This document shows positions 34,257-43,615 of a stretch of 48,616 nucleotides of DNA, piece by piece. Below the pieces are notes generated by a model. That model was not told where the DNA came from. It made no database searches and saw nothing but the letters and a program-made list of their open reading frames with translations. The stretch lies in the NCBI GenBank assembly GCA_964414835.1, contig CAYPWY010000014.1, positions 1-48,616 of the forward strand. Reading direction: 5' to 3'. Position 1 is the stretch's first letter. The number at the start of each line of letters is the position of its first letter. The DNA comes from Eshraghiella sp964414835 (lineage in GTDB: Bacteria; Bacillota; Clostridia; Lachnospirales; Lachnospiraceae). A program made the position numbers and the translations under genes.

Positions 34257-35336
34257 TTGCATATTAGTGTTATATTGCCTTCACTTAATCCTGATGAAAA
34301 GCTTATGCTGGTGGTAAACGGACTTATCGCAGAAGGATTTGACGATATTATCATCGTCAATGACGGAAGCGATGAGGAACATATGATGCCGTTTATGGAG
34401 GCGGAAAAGCTTTCACAGGTCACAATTCTCACACATGGGGTAAATAAGGGAAAAGGACGTGCGCTAAAAACGGCTTATGAGTTCTGCATAGCCAACAGAC
34501 CTGATATAGACGGAGTGGTGACAGTGGATGGAGATAATCAGCACAGACCGCAGGATATAAAGGCATGTTGTCTGGCAATGATTGAGCGTGGTGAAGTAAT
34601 ACTTGGCTGCCGCGATTTTTCAGGGAATAATGTTCCGGCCAAAAGCAAAATCGGCAATAATATAACACGATTTGTGTTCAGATTTGCCTGCGGAATAAGC
34701 TTAAGCGATACGCAGACCGGACTTCGCGCAATTCCTGCCATGTATCTTCCGTTTATGGCAGAAATCAAAGGAGAACGTTTTGAGTATGAGACACAGGTTC
34801 TTCTTGAGATGAACAAAAAGCATATAAATTTCAGTGAGGTGACCATTGAGACGGTATATATTGAAGATAATGCCACGACTCATTTTCATCCCATAAGGGA
34901 TTCCTTCAAAATATATATGGTCATATTGAAATTTATTTTAAGCTCGCTTATGTCATTTGTGATTGATTATGTACTGTTTTTGCTGATAGAGCTGTTAATC
35001 GGCGACAGTATGGAGCGGTGGCTTAAGGTAATGATAGCAACGGCAGGAGCAAGAGTTATATCCTCTCTTTTTAATTATATGGTCAACAGAAAGGCTGTAT
35101 TTGAGTCGGATGAGCCTGTGGGAAAATCAATGCCGAGATACTACATATTATGTGTATGTCAGGCGGCTGTCTCTTACGGATTGGTATATATATTTTCATA
35201 TATATTCGGGGCAAAAGATTTTATAACATCGTTGATTAAGATTGTGGTAGATGTTGTATTATTTATAATAAGTTTTCAAATACAAAGAAGATGGGTATTT
35301 GCGAAAAAAGCAACAGGGAGGAAATATAATGGCTGA
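34257..35336 (+). CDS. GT2 glycosyltransferase fused to GtrA-like membrane domain
   Basis: The 359-aa protein has a family 2 glycosyltransferase domain (about 1-220). It shows V-I-L-P-S-L-N-P near the start, N-D-G-S at 35-38, the D-x-D-type metal motif D-G-D at 91-93 and T-Q-T-G-L-R-A. A four-segment GtrA-like region follows (about 225-350, ending Q-I-Q-R-R-W-V-F). Such fusions are thought to make and flip polyprenyl-phosphate sugars for envelope decoration. The start is TTG 34257, set by GAGG 8 bases upstream; no ATG is suitably placed. It overlaps the next gene by 8 bases, so the two are translationally coupled. Confidence 0.88.
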   Translation: MHISVILPSLNPDEKLMLVVNGLIAEGFDDIIIVNDGSDEEHMMPFMEAEKLSQVTILTHGVNKGKGRALKTAYEFCIANRPDIDGVVTVDGDNQHRPQDIKACCLAMIERGEVILGCRDFSGNNVPAKSKIGNNITRFVFRFACGISLSDTQTGLRAIPAMYLPFMAEIKGERFEYETQVLLEMNKKHINFSEVTIETVYIEDNATTHFHPIRDSFKIYMVILKFILSSLMSFVIDYVLFLLIELLIGDSMERWLKVMIATAGARVISSLFNYMVNRKAVFESDEPVGKSMPRYYILCVCQAAVSYGLVYIFSYIFGAKDFITSLIKIVVDVVLFIISFQIQRRWVFAKKATGRKYNG

Positions 35337-36432
35337 AAATATATCAAAGGGCAGAAAAGTGGCAAGAGTTATAGGCCGCGTGCTTACGGTGTTTTTTTCC
35401 ACAATAGCGATGATATTCATTGCGCTTTATTCATCAATGTGGATATTCTGCCATGGGCCGTCAATAGCAGCCAGGGACCTTTTTGTGGGAACGGTGCTTG
35501 AAACCGGTGCTATGAAGTTCCTTGCAGGCTGGTATTTTAACAAAGAAGAAATTCTGGGGATTACGGGTAATAATTCAATGGGACATCTTGATGAAGATGT
35601 GGACACGACGCTTATTGATATACCAGGTGATGAACCTGATTCTGATGATAAGGACGGTGAAGAGGAAGAAGAATTTGATGAGAACGGAATCAGAATTGTA
35701 AACGTGTCAGGCCGTTCTTATACGGGAAAGGTTATGATTGTAAAAGACCCGTCCAGAGTCAGTGTGGCTACAATATATCCTTGGTCGGATGATAACAAAA
35801 GCAAATCCGGCGATACACTTGATACCCTTGTTAAGAATGCAGGTGCAATTGCCGGGATTAACGGAGGGGAATATTTTTCCGATGGCAACTGGGGCGGTAA
35901 GCCAAAGGGGCTTGTAGTGTGCAATGGAGAAATCCAGTATAATATACCTCAGACCGGGGATGTAATGGTAGGATTTAATACGGATAACATACTGGTCATA
36001 AAAGACATAGGCGGTATGACGGCGGAACAGGTGGAGACCCTTGTTGCCGAAAACAATATCAGGGATGCAGTAAGTTTCAAGGATATAGATGACGGAGATA
36101 CAAACCATTTCACCAAGCTGATAATTAACGGCGAAGCAACTCCGATAACCGGAAACGGAAGCGGAGCCAACCCACGTACGGTAATCGGACAGCGTAAGGA
36201 TGGTGCTGTTATTCTTTTTGTAACGGATGGAAGAGGGCATGAAGGTCATATCGGCGCTACGGCAGCAGACCTTATAAGTGTTATGCAGGAATTTGGCGCA
36301 GTTAATGCAGCTAACCTTGACGGAGGAAGTTCTTCATCAATGTATTACAACGGTCAGTATGAAATGACAAGTGTTACATTGTATTATTCAACCTCATCGT
36401 GGAAGCTTCCTACATCGTTTGTAGTTAAATAG
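35329..36432 (+). CDS. Phosphodiester glycosidase (NAGPA) family membrane protein
   Basis: The 367-aa protein has one N-terminal membrane segment (about 15-40), an acidic linker (about 95-120) and a NAGPA domain. The domain is shown by G-I-N-G-G-E-Y-F, N-P-R-T-V-I-G-Q and L-D-G-G-S-S-S-S-M-Y-Y-N-G. This family cleaves sugar phosphodiester bonds and in bacteria is linked to exopolysaccharide or teichoic-acid processing. GGGAGG before ATG 35329 decides the start; the longer frame to 35299 lies inside the upstream gene. It is coupled to the glycosyltransferase gene and is 10 bases from the next, so the three likely work in the same glycopolymer step outside the cell. Confidence 0.88.
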   Translation: MAENISKGRKVARVIGRVLTVFFSTIAMIFIALYSSMWIFCHGPSIAARDLFVGTVLETGAMKFLAGWYFNKEEILGITGNNSMGHLDEDVDTTLIDIPGDEPDSDDKDGEEEEEFDENGIRIVNVSGRSYTGKVMIVKDPSRVSVATIYPWSDDNKSKSGDTLDTLVKNAGAIAGINGGEYFSDGNWGGKPKGLVVCNGEIQYNIPQTGDVMVGFNTDNILVIKDIGGMTAEQVETLVAENNIRDAVSFKDIDDGDTNHFTKLIINGEATPITGNGSGANPRTVIGQRKDGAVILFVTDGRGHEGHIGATAADLISVMQEFGAVNAANLDGGSSSSMYYNGQYEMTSVTLYYSTSSWKLPTSFVVK

Positions 36433-36442
36433 GAGAGGCATA

Positions 36443-37555
36443 ATGGCAGATAAGAAAGTAAAAATCAGGAGAAAAAGCAAATTCTGGCGTGGATTTGCAA
36501 TATATATGGGGGTTTTGGCAGTACTCCTTGCAGTGCTTCTTATATATGTATGGAACACTATGAAAAAATACGAAAATGCTCAGCCGGAGTATGTGGTGGA
36601 GGACCTGCTTGAACAGCTTGAAGCCGGTGATGTCTCTATGGTAGAAGCAGCTTCCGGTAATAAATTTGAGCCTACGCTGGAGCTTGCGGATACTTTTGTG
36701 GATACTGTCAAGGACAAAGACCTGACCTACAAGGTAACATCATCATCAACATATAAGATGGTATATGATATATTAGATGGTGACAAAAAGGTCTGTCAGG
36801 CTGAAGTCACAACTGATAATGAACGCAAAATTATGGGGATATTGTCTATCTCCGATTGGAAGGTGGCCTCTGTAACTGCTGTGTCAGCCACAGCCGCTAA
36901 CAGTGTCAGTATAACGCTTCCTTCAGGATATAAAGCTGAAGTCAACGGCGTGGAGCTTGGCAGTGATGAGCAGGTTGGCGAACCGCAGACTATGGAGGGA
37001 ATGACATATGTTTCCGAGTATGTGGATGCTCCCACAACAGTTACCTATCAGGTAAGCGGGCTTGTCAATGTACCTGTAATTGAGGTTAAGGATGCGGCAG
37101 GTAATAATGTTGATTTGTCTGAATATACGGATTATACTGATATTAAAATAGGTTATTCATCAGTGGACATGCCTCAGGAGCTTTCAGATTACGCTTTTAC
37201 TGCGGCAAAGGCTTATTCCAATTTCTTTTCAAGAGATTTGGACGGATGCAGTGAAAGTACGGCATGTCTTCAGATATATTTTCCGGAGGGCTCATATTAT
37301 ATAGACCTTGCTGAGCAGTACCGTCAGGGTGATATGTGGATGTACAGCAGTCATAGTGCTCCGGGCTTTGACAATGTGGAAGTGGTTGATTATATACCAT
37401 ATAGTGATGTATGTTTTTCATGCAGGGTTATTTTTGATAAATCCATGTATTTGACAGCCACAGGAGATACACGTGTGGAACACAATGACCAGACTTACTA
37501 TTTTGTAAATATTAACGGAAGCTGGCTTATAGCGGATATTCAGTCAAATTTATAA
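36443..37555 (+). CDS. Single-pass membrane protein with NTF2-like C-terminal region, unknown
   Basis: The 370-aa product has a basic start (K-K-V-K-I-R-R-K-S-K), one membrane segment (about 15-35) and a large outer part. The outer N-terminal half (about 40-230) contains an alternating strand pattern. The last 120 residues, with F-T-A-A-K-A-Y-S-N-F-F-S-R-D-L and a closing F-V-N-I-N-G-S-W-L-I-A-D-I, look like an NTF2-type fold. I know no specific function. GAGAGG precedes the ATG. It lies 10 bases after the NAGPA gene and 20 bases before the MoxR gene, so it is part of the envelope block. Confidence 0.72.
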   Translation: MADKKVKIRRKSKFWRGFAIYMGVLAVLLAVLLIYVWNTMKKYENAQPEYVVEDLLEQLEAGDVSMVEAASGNKFEPTLELADTFVDTVKDKDLTYKVTSSSTYKMVYDILDGDKKVCQAEVTTDNERKIMGILSISDWKVASVTAVSATAANSVSITLPSGYKAEVNGVELGSDEQVGEPQTMEGMTYVSEYVDAPTTVTYQVSGLVNVPVIEVKDAAGNNVDLSEYTDYTDIKIGYSSVDMPQELSDYAFTAAKAYSNFFSRDLDGCSESTACLQIYFPEGSYYIDLAEQYRQGDMWMYSSHSAPGFDNVEVVDYIPYSDVCFSCRVIFDKSMYLTATGDTRVEHNDQTYYFVNINGSWLIADIQSNL

Positions 37556-37575
37556 AGCATTATGGGAGGCTGACG

Positions 37576-38514
37576 ATGAAATATGAAAAAGCATTAGCTG
37601 TAATTGAAGAAGTAAAAAAAGCAGTAAAAGGCAAAAATGAGATAATCAGAAAAGTCATGATGGTGATTCTTGCTAGAGGACATGTACTTATGGAGGATAT
37701 ACCGGGAGTCGGAAAAACAACATTGGCACTGGCATTTTCCAAGGCGATGGCACTTAATCAAAATAGAATGCAGTTTACAACAGATGTTCTTCCATCGGAT
37801 GTTGTAGGATTTTCCATGTATAACGCAAAGACACAGGAATTTGAGTTTAAAGAGGGTGCTGTAATGTGTAATCTTTTTTTGGCTGATGAGATTAACAGAA
37901 CCTCATCAAAGACACAGTCGGCGCTTTTGGAGGCAATGGAGGAAGGACAGGTGACGGTTGACGGGATAACAAGACAGCTGCCTAAGCCATTTGCCGTTAT
38001 AGCTACACAGAATCCTGTAGGCTCTGCCGGAACACAGATGCTTCCGGAATCACAGCTGGACAGATTTATGGTAAAATTGTCAATGGGGTACCCTGATGTG
38101 GCAAGCGAGGTTGAAATTCTCAAGGACAGGCAGGGCTATAATCCATTGGACAGTGTCAATCATGTAGTGAATATTCAGGATATAATAGAAATGCAGGATG
38201 AGGTTGACGAGCTTCATATAGATGTTGCAGTGCTGGAGTATATAACCATGCTTTCAGCCACAACAAGGCAGCATCCTATGATAGAGCTTGGAATAAGCCC
38301 AAGGGGAACTATAGCCTTGGCAGGCATGGCAAAGGCTCATGCTTATATATCAGGAAGAGAATATGTTACACCTGAGGATGTTCAAAAGGTGTTTTTTGAC
38401 GTAGTATGTCACAGAATCATACTTAATCCAAGGGCAAAAATATCGGCAGTTACTGTAGAAGGAGTTGTAAAATCCGTTTTTCAGACAGTTCCGGTTCCGA
38501 GAGCTGTAAGGTAG
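37576..38514 (+). CDS. MoxR-family AAA+ ATPase
   Basis: The 312-aa protein has the MoxR Walker A I-P-G-V-G-K-T-T (42-49), Walker B L-A-D-E-I-N-R (102-108), sensor 1 in A-T-Q-N-P and the arginine region E-S-Q-L-D-R-F. MoxR ATPases act as chaperones for partner proteins carrying von Willebrand or DUF58 domains. The two following genes (DUF58 and transglutaminase) complete the conserved trio. GGGAGG precedes the ATG, and the DUF58 gene starts 9 bases downstream. Confidence 0.93.
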   Translation: MKYEKALAVIEEVKKAVKGKNEIIRKVMMVILARGHVLMEDIPGVGKTTLALAFSKAMALNQNRMQFTTDVLPSDVVGFSMYNAKTQEFEFKEGAVMCNLFLADEINRTSSKTQSALLEAMEEGQVTVDGITRQLPKPFAVIATQNPVGSAGTQMLPESQLDRFMVKLSMGYPDVASEVEILKDRQGYNPLDSVNHVVNIQDIIEMQDEVDELHIDVAVLEYITMLSATTRQHPMIELGISPRGTIALAGMAKAHAYISGREYVTPEDVQKVFFDVVCHRIILNPRAKISAVTVEGVVKSVFQTVPVPRAVR

Positions 38515-38523
38515 GTTTAAAGT

Positions 38524-39693
38524 ATGTTTTTACATATTTTTGTGTATTTGATTTTTGTGATACTGGTGTTTGTAGGTAATGTGTTTATTGACACTTACAC
38601 GGCATTTGTTATAGACATTATGTTTACTGTATTGTCTGTAATATTATTTATTATAACAATAATTTTGCGATGCGGTGTTGATGCTGAGTTTACTGAGGAA
38701 AACGCAGTAGCATACCGCAATGAAAAATGTGTTATAGGTGTGTCCATAACGAATAAATCCCCTATTCCCCTTACATTCTGCAGAGTCAGATTCCGGGTCA
38801 GGGGCATTAATAAATCCCAAAAAGAACGCAGAAAATCCGTTAAGCGTAAAATTGTGGCCATGTGTCCGCCGAGAGGCAGCGTTATAAGGGAGGTCAGGTT
38901 AAACTGCCCTCATTGCCAGGTTATTAGTGTTGAAATGACCAAAATTTACGTGTTTGATTTTTTGCGTATTTTTCGTATAAGAAAAAAGCTGAACCACACG
39001 GCAAGCATTGTGGTGCTTCCTAAGATTACCCAACAGGAAGATATAGAAAAAATCTCGGCAGTTATGGGTGAGGGCGAAGATACATTATATTCAACCGTAA
39101 AAGCAGGAAATGACCCTACGGAAATTTTTTCCATACGTGAATATGTAGGAGGAGATAAAATCAGAAACATACATTGGAAGCTCAGCTCTAAGAAATCGGA
39201 GCTTATGGTGAAGGATTACGGGCTTCCTCTTGCCAATAATGATACGATAGTTATAGATATTTTTGGCGGTAAACTAAAAAGAAAAACAAAGCTGGCTTTG
39301 ATGGACAGTCTTTTTGATATGCTGTACGGTCTTGTATGTGCAATGACAAGGCGGGGCTTCGGCTTTAATGTATGTTATATGAAGGATAGGTTTATTGCCA
39401 AAAGAATTGAGACGCAGAATGACATAAACAATATGTTTGCAGATATATATTCAATCAAGCCTTACACGGATGAAAATTCCTGTGCGGTAAATTATTATGC
39501 CCAGCGTGGCAGCGAAAAGACACGTATTTTCTATGCAGCACCGTTCTATAATGAAAATGCAGTTCGCAATATGAGTATACTCAGTGAAAACGGAACGGTC
39601 TATTACCTGATACCACGGAAGAACAATGTGTCCAATGTGCCTGTAAAATTTCAGATGAGTAGGGGGGATGTATATGGAACAGGAACAAAATAA
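38524..39693 (+). CDS. DUF58 domain membrane protein
   Basis: The 389-aa product has two N-terminal membrane segments (about 2-20 and 29-48), an immunoglobulin-like outer or beta region, and a DUF58 domain. Its signature R-E-Y-V-G-G-D-K-I-R-N-I-H-W-K spans 205-219. DUF58 proteins pair with MoxR ATPases and transglutaminase-like proteins. A C-x-x-C pair occurs at 128-131 (C-P-H-C). It overlaps the next gene by 20 bases, giving translational coupling. The ribosome site before ATG 38524 is weak (AGGT), consistent with coupling to MoxR. Confidence 0.9.
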   Translation: MFLHIFVYLIFVILVFVGNVFIDTYTAFVIDIMFTVLSVILFIITIILRCGVDAEFTEENAVAYRNEKCVIGVSITNKSPIPLTFCRVRFRVRGINKSQKERRKSVKRKIVAMCPPRGSVIREVRLNCPHCQVISVEMTKIYVFDFLRIFRIRKKLNHTASIVVLPKITQQEDIEKISAVMGEGEDTLYSTVKAGNDPTEIFSIREYVGGDKIRNIHWKLSSKKSELMVKDYGLPLANNDTIVIDIFGGKLKRKTKLALMDSLFDMLYGLVCAMTRRGFGFNVCYMKDRFIAKRIETQNDINNMFADIYSIKPYTDENSCAVNYYAQRGSEKTRIFYAAPFYNENAVRNMSILSENGTVYYLIPRKNNVSNVPVKFQMSRGDVYGTGTK

Positions 39694-42178
39694 ATTAAAA
39701 CTGTTTGTAACAACCTCCATACTTACGGTTATGGGTATGTTTAATCTTTTGATGGTGTTGTTTTTCTGCTATGGAGAAACAAAATCTATTGCTGTGGCAG
39801 GGAAAGCTATATTTTCCATAGTAATGTCAATTTTATTTTCGGCATTATTTGTGTATATAAAACGGAAATGGGTTGTGTGGCTGGCTTATGCTGCGGTGTT
39901 AGGGCTGGTATTTTGGATAGCCAGGGAAGCCCTGATTGGCGGAACTGCCACATATATTAACTGTGTCATCAATGAAATAGCAATTTACTTTGAGACGGAG
40001 ATGTATTTTATTGAGATACCGAGAAAGCTTGTCAGAGAAGCCAATGAGCTTCTGGCAATATATGTGCTTTTGACAGCCTTCGCGGCAATATATGGTTTTG
40101 GAATATCCAATAAAAAAACAACAATCCTTCCTTTTGTGATATCCCTTGCTTTTACGGTACTGGCTATGGTGATTGAGTCCGGTACGCCGGCAAAGTATAT
40201 ATATGGTATAGCGTACAGTGTGGGACTTGCTATAGTTATCATCGCAGCATGGAATAAGTCCTTTGGAATGAAAAACCTGTTTTATGTACAGCTTGCCGCA
40301 ATAGGGCTGGGATGCCTGCTTTTGGTGGTATCGCTGATAGTATCAGCAGTAAAGCCGGAGAGAAAATACAGGAAGTCGGAATATTTTAATAATATATATG
40401 AGCAGGGAGAAAATGTTTATAATCAGTTTATGGAAGGGGAACTGACCATTAATCGTGTAATAGATTTTTTGTCTGAGCTTCTGCCTATAGACGGTCCTCA
40501 AGTGAATTTCGGAAGCGCATCGGGAATGGCAAGTGAAATCGGAGCCGGTGAGCTGGGTAAGGTTGACAGCCTTCAATTCAGCGGGCAGGAGGTTTTGCAG
40601 GTTACAATGCCCAATGTGGATGGGAAGGTATATATCAAGGGTTATATAGGCGGAGTGTACAGCTCTGACCGATGGTATGAACCGGAGTGGGAAGAAGAAA
40701 ACCGGCAGTTGGCGGACCTTGGTATATATTCACAGAGCCTTGCTTATGACAATCTTTACAGTCTGGCGGAGATTGGAGGTATAGATGGCTATAAATCATA
40801 TATGACAATTAACTATACGGCATCTAACATAAAGTACCTTTTTGTTCCGTTGTATGCGGATTCTGCCGGTCAGCTGGCTTATGACGGGGATGGCGGATAC
40901 CGTATGATAGAAAGTCCGTATACAGTGCCGTTTTTACATGTTGATGAAACAAGTCTCAGCAGCATAGATGAGTATGTAGACACCATAGAAGGCTCTAATG
41001 CAAGACATAAAGAGGAACAATACAGACATATAGCTTATGAGAATTATCTTGATGTTAATACCACAGACGCTATGGCACAAGCGCTTAACATAAAATGGAA
41101 CGGGCGGGATATAAGCTCTGCGGCGGCAAGATATAAAGTTGCATGTGATATAAGAAAATACCTTGCTGATACATGTTCATACACTACAAGTCCGGGGAAA
41201 GTGCCTTCAGATGAGGATTTTGTAGAATATTTTCTTACTAAATCCCATGAAGGTTATTGTACTTATTTTGCCACATCAGCAGTGATGATGCTTAGAAGCG
41301 CAGGCATTCCGGCAAGGTATGTGGAGGGGTATTTTTTCAGAACCACAGGTTCAACAGAAACAAATGAATACAGCGAATATACCGAATACCGTGCAGACTA
41401 CGGTCACGGAATCGAATACAGCGAAAAGGCAGTTAACGTATCCGTCCTTGATTCAAGCGCACATGCGTGGGTTGAATACTATGTTGACGGTGTAGGATGG
41501 ATTGATTTTGAGGTAACGCCGGGAAATTACACCCAGTCGGCTGAACCTGTAACTGAGGAGCCGGCAACAGAGGAATCAACGACAGTGGATAGCACTGTTG
41601 AAACGTCCACAACTGACAAGGAATCAACAACGTCAGAAAAGGAATCAAACACATCAGTTTCAAAAACAACGGCATATAATGGCGGTTCTACCACAGGAAA
41701 CAATAAAACTTCATTCAGGATTAAGCTGTCAAAAACAGCAGAACGTGTACTTATTATGATTGTACTGTCAGTCGTAATTATTTCCGTTGCAGTGTCAATT
41801 ATTGTAATGCGGTATAAAAAGATGGTAATAATCAGAGATAGAATTTATAATGGAGAAGATGAAAATCTGTTTCCGAAAAGTATAGTTATGATATATGATG
41901 AGTATATAAGGATGCTTAAGCATTTTGGTTATAGGCGCAGGGCAGATATGTCAGAAAATGCTTTTGCAGAAATACTGTCAGCAGAGTGCCCATTTACATA
42001 CGAATATGAGACACGAAAAATGGCAGAATTGTATGAGAAAACAGTATTTTCCAAGGAAGATATATTCAAGGAAGACAGAGATATGGCAGCTAAGGTTATA
42101 TGCTCTGTCCGGGAAAGAATGTATGGACATATGGGAGCAGTTAAGCGGTTAATATACAAGTATGTGATTAACGCATAG
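39674..42178 (+). CDS. Membrane protein with extracytoplasmic transglutaminase-like domain (TgpA type)
   Basis: The 834-aa protein has seven N-terminal membrane segments (within about 10-225). A large outer domain contains a transglutaminase core: C529 in G-Y-C-T-Y-F-A, H597 in S-A-H-A-W-V-E and D611 in W-I-D-F-E. A Thr/Glu-rich spacer (about 625-670), an eighth membrane segment (about 690-710) and a cytoplasmic DUF4129-like tail follow. The complete Cys-His-Asp triad suggests activity, perhaps as a wall protease or cross-linker. ATG 39674 is preferred because AGGGGGG lies 6 bases before it; ATG 39668 sits directly against that site. It completes the MoxR-DUF58-transglutaminase trio. Confidence 0.92.
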   Translation: MEQEQNKLKLFVTTSILTVMGMFNLLMVLFFCYGETKSIAVAGKAIFSIVMSILFSALFVYIKRKWVVWLAYAAVLGLVFWIAREALIGGTATYINCVINEIAIYFETEMYFIEIPRKLVREANELLAIYVLLTAFAAIYGFGISNKKTTILPFVISLAFTVLAMVIESGTPAKYIYGIAYSVGLAIVIIAAWNKSFGMKNLFYVQLAAIGLGCLLLVVSLIVSAVKPERKYRKSEYFNNIYEQGENVYNQFMEGELTINRVIDFLSELLPIDGPQVNFGSASGMASEIGAGELGKVDSLQFSGQEVLQVTMPNVDGKVYIKGYIGGVYSSDRWYEPEWEEENRQLADLGIYSQSLAYDNLYSLAEIGGIDGYKSYMTINYTASNIKYLFVPLYADSAGQLAYDGDGGYRMIESPYTVPFLHVDETSLSSIDEYVDTIEGSNARHKEEQYRHIAYENYLDVNTTDAMAQALNIKWNGRDISSAAARYKVACDIRKYLADTCSYTTSPGKVPSDEDFVEYFLTKSHEGYCTYFATSAVMMLRSAGIPARYVEGYFFRTTGSTETNEYSEYTEYRADYGHGIEYSEKAVNVSVLDSSAHAWVEYYVDGVGWIDFEVTPGNYTQSAEPVTEEPATEESTTVDSTVETSTTDKESTTSEKESNTSVSKTTAYNGGSTTGNNKTSFRIKLSKTAERVLIMIVLSVVIISVAVSIIVMRYKKMVIIRDRIYNGEDENLFPKSIVMIYDEYIRMLKHFGYRRRADMSENAFAEILSAECPFTYEYETRKMAELYEKTVFSKEDIFKEDRDMAAKVICSVRERMYGHMGAVKRLIYKYVINA

Positions 42179-42211
42179 GACATTGAAGCATAAAGTTATG
42201 GAGGAACCAAC

Positions 42212-43615
42212 ATGAGAAAATCGGTTATGGCAGCGGCGGTGATAATTGCAGCATTGGCAGCATTGCCGTTTATGAAAGAGAAGGTGTCGGCCAAGGACGC
42301 AGACGGTGATATAGTTATAGTTATTGATGCGGGACACGGTGAGGATGACCCTGGTTCAATTGCGCCAACAACAGGTGTATATGAGAAAGACTGCAACCTT
42401 GCAATAGCTAAGGCTATGAAAGAGGAGCTTTGCAAATATGATGGAGTAAAGGTATACCTTACACGTTCCGATGATGAATGGATGACGAATACGGGAAGGG
42501 CTATGATAGCAGCATCGCTTAATGCGGATTTTCTCATAAGTGTGCATAACAACAGCGGCTCGGACACCAATTCAGGCTGCATTGCATATCGTTCACTTAA
42601 TGAATATTACAGTGAAGCTACCAATGATATGTGCAGGCTTATAACAGAGAACCTTGCGGCGCTTGGACTTAACAATGGAGGAGTTCAGACAAGAACCTCC
42701 ACAGGATACGACTATGAGGACTATTATACACTTATAGCCGAAGGTGTGCGGGCAGGGGTACCGTCAATAATTGTTGAGCATTGTTTTTTAAGCAACCCTT
42801 CTGATGAGGCCCTTCTTTGCGATACGGATGGAACAGTCAACAGCGAAATGGCAACGGCAATGGGACAGGCTGATGCTAAGGCAGTGGTAACATATTACAA
42901 TCTTTCTTTGAGAACGGCGCAGGCAGACAGTGAGACTGCTGTGACACTTCAAAAAGGTTATAGTATAGCACTTTCCATACCGGGTTATTCAGGTGATGAT
43001 GCCTCATGGTATTCAATAGATAAAAATGTAGCGTCTGTTGATGAGAATGGCGTGGCAACAACTGTTGGTGCAGGAACAACAAATATAGTCTATAAGCTTC
43101 CTGATGATACATCAGGCTATTGCACAATTGTTGTGGAGCCTGAGGAGGCGATAGCAGTTACGGGAGGAATAGACCCTACATTCTATGAAACTCCCCAGGA
43201 ATTGGAAAACATAGTACAGGATAACATATTTGCTTTTGTTACATATAGTGACGGAAGCGCAAAGAAGGTTAAACCGGACAGTATAGGTTCAATAGATTAT
43301 GAGGCTGTGGGAATACAGGACATTGCTATAGAATACGAAGGACTTAAGGGAACATTGAGAGTATGTATGAATCAGAATTATATTCCTGAGGTCACTGTTC
43401 CTGCGCCGACTGAGGAACCTGAGACAGAAGTGTCGACTACTTCCGCCGTAGAAAGCCAGTCAGCACAGACCAGTCAGGAGCCGGACAGCCGTTTGGATTA
43501 CAAAAAACTGATTCAATATATTTCAGTGCTGCTTGGTGTGGTAATAATAGGAATTATTTTGGTGCTGGTTGAGAATAAGAGACGTAAAAGACGCAGAAGA
43601 AGGAGACGCAGATGA
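42212..43615 (+). CDS. N-acetylmuramoyl-L-alanine amidase (Amidase_3) with Ig-like domain and membrane tail, copy 1
   Basis: The 467-aa protein has a signal peptide (cleavage likely after V-S-A, about residue 27) and an Amidase_3 domain (about 33-225) with zinc/catalytic residues H42, E58, H112 and E189. A bacterial Ig-like (Big_2) unit follows (about 240-315: S-I-D-K-N-V-A-S-V-D-E-N-G-V-A). A second beta unit, a Thr/Glu/Ser linker, a membrane segment (about 435-455) and a tail of eleven Arg/Lys residues complete it. It cuts peptide from glycan in peptidoglycan while remaining membrane-bound. GGAGG precedes the ATG. It ends ATGA, overlapping the start of copy 2. Confidence 0.92.
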   Translation: MRKSVMAAAVIIAALAALPFMKEKVSAKDADGDIVIVIDAGHGEDDPGSIAPTTGVYEKDCNLAIAKAMKEELCKYDGVKVYLTRSDDEWMTNTGRAMIAASLNADFLISVHNNSGSDTNSGCIAYRSLNEYYSEATNDMCRLITENLAALGLNNGGVQTRTSTGYDYEDYYTLIAEGVRAGVPSIIVEHCFLSNPSDEALLCDTDGTVNSEMATAMGQADAKAVVTYYNLSLRTAQADSETAVTLQKGYSIALSIPGYSGDDASWYSIDKNVASVDENGVATTVGAGTTNIVYKLPDDTSGYCTIVVEPEEAIAVTGGIDPTFYETPQELENIVQDNIFAFVTYSDGSAKKVKPDSIGSIDYEAVGIQDIAIEYEGLKGTLRVCMNQNYIPEVTVPAPTEEPETEVSTTSAVESQSAQTSQEPDSRLDYKKLIQYISVLLGVVIIGIILVLVENKRRKRRRRRRRR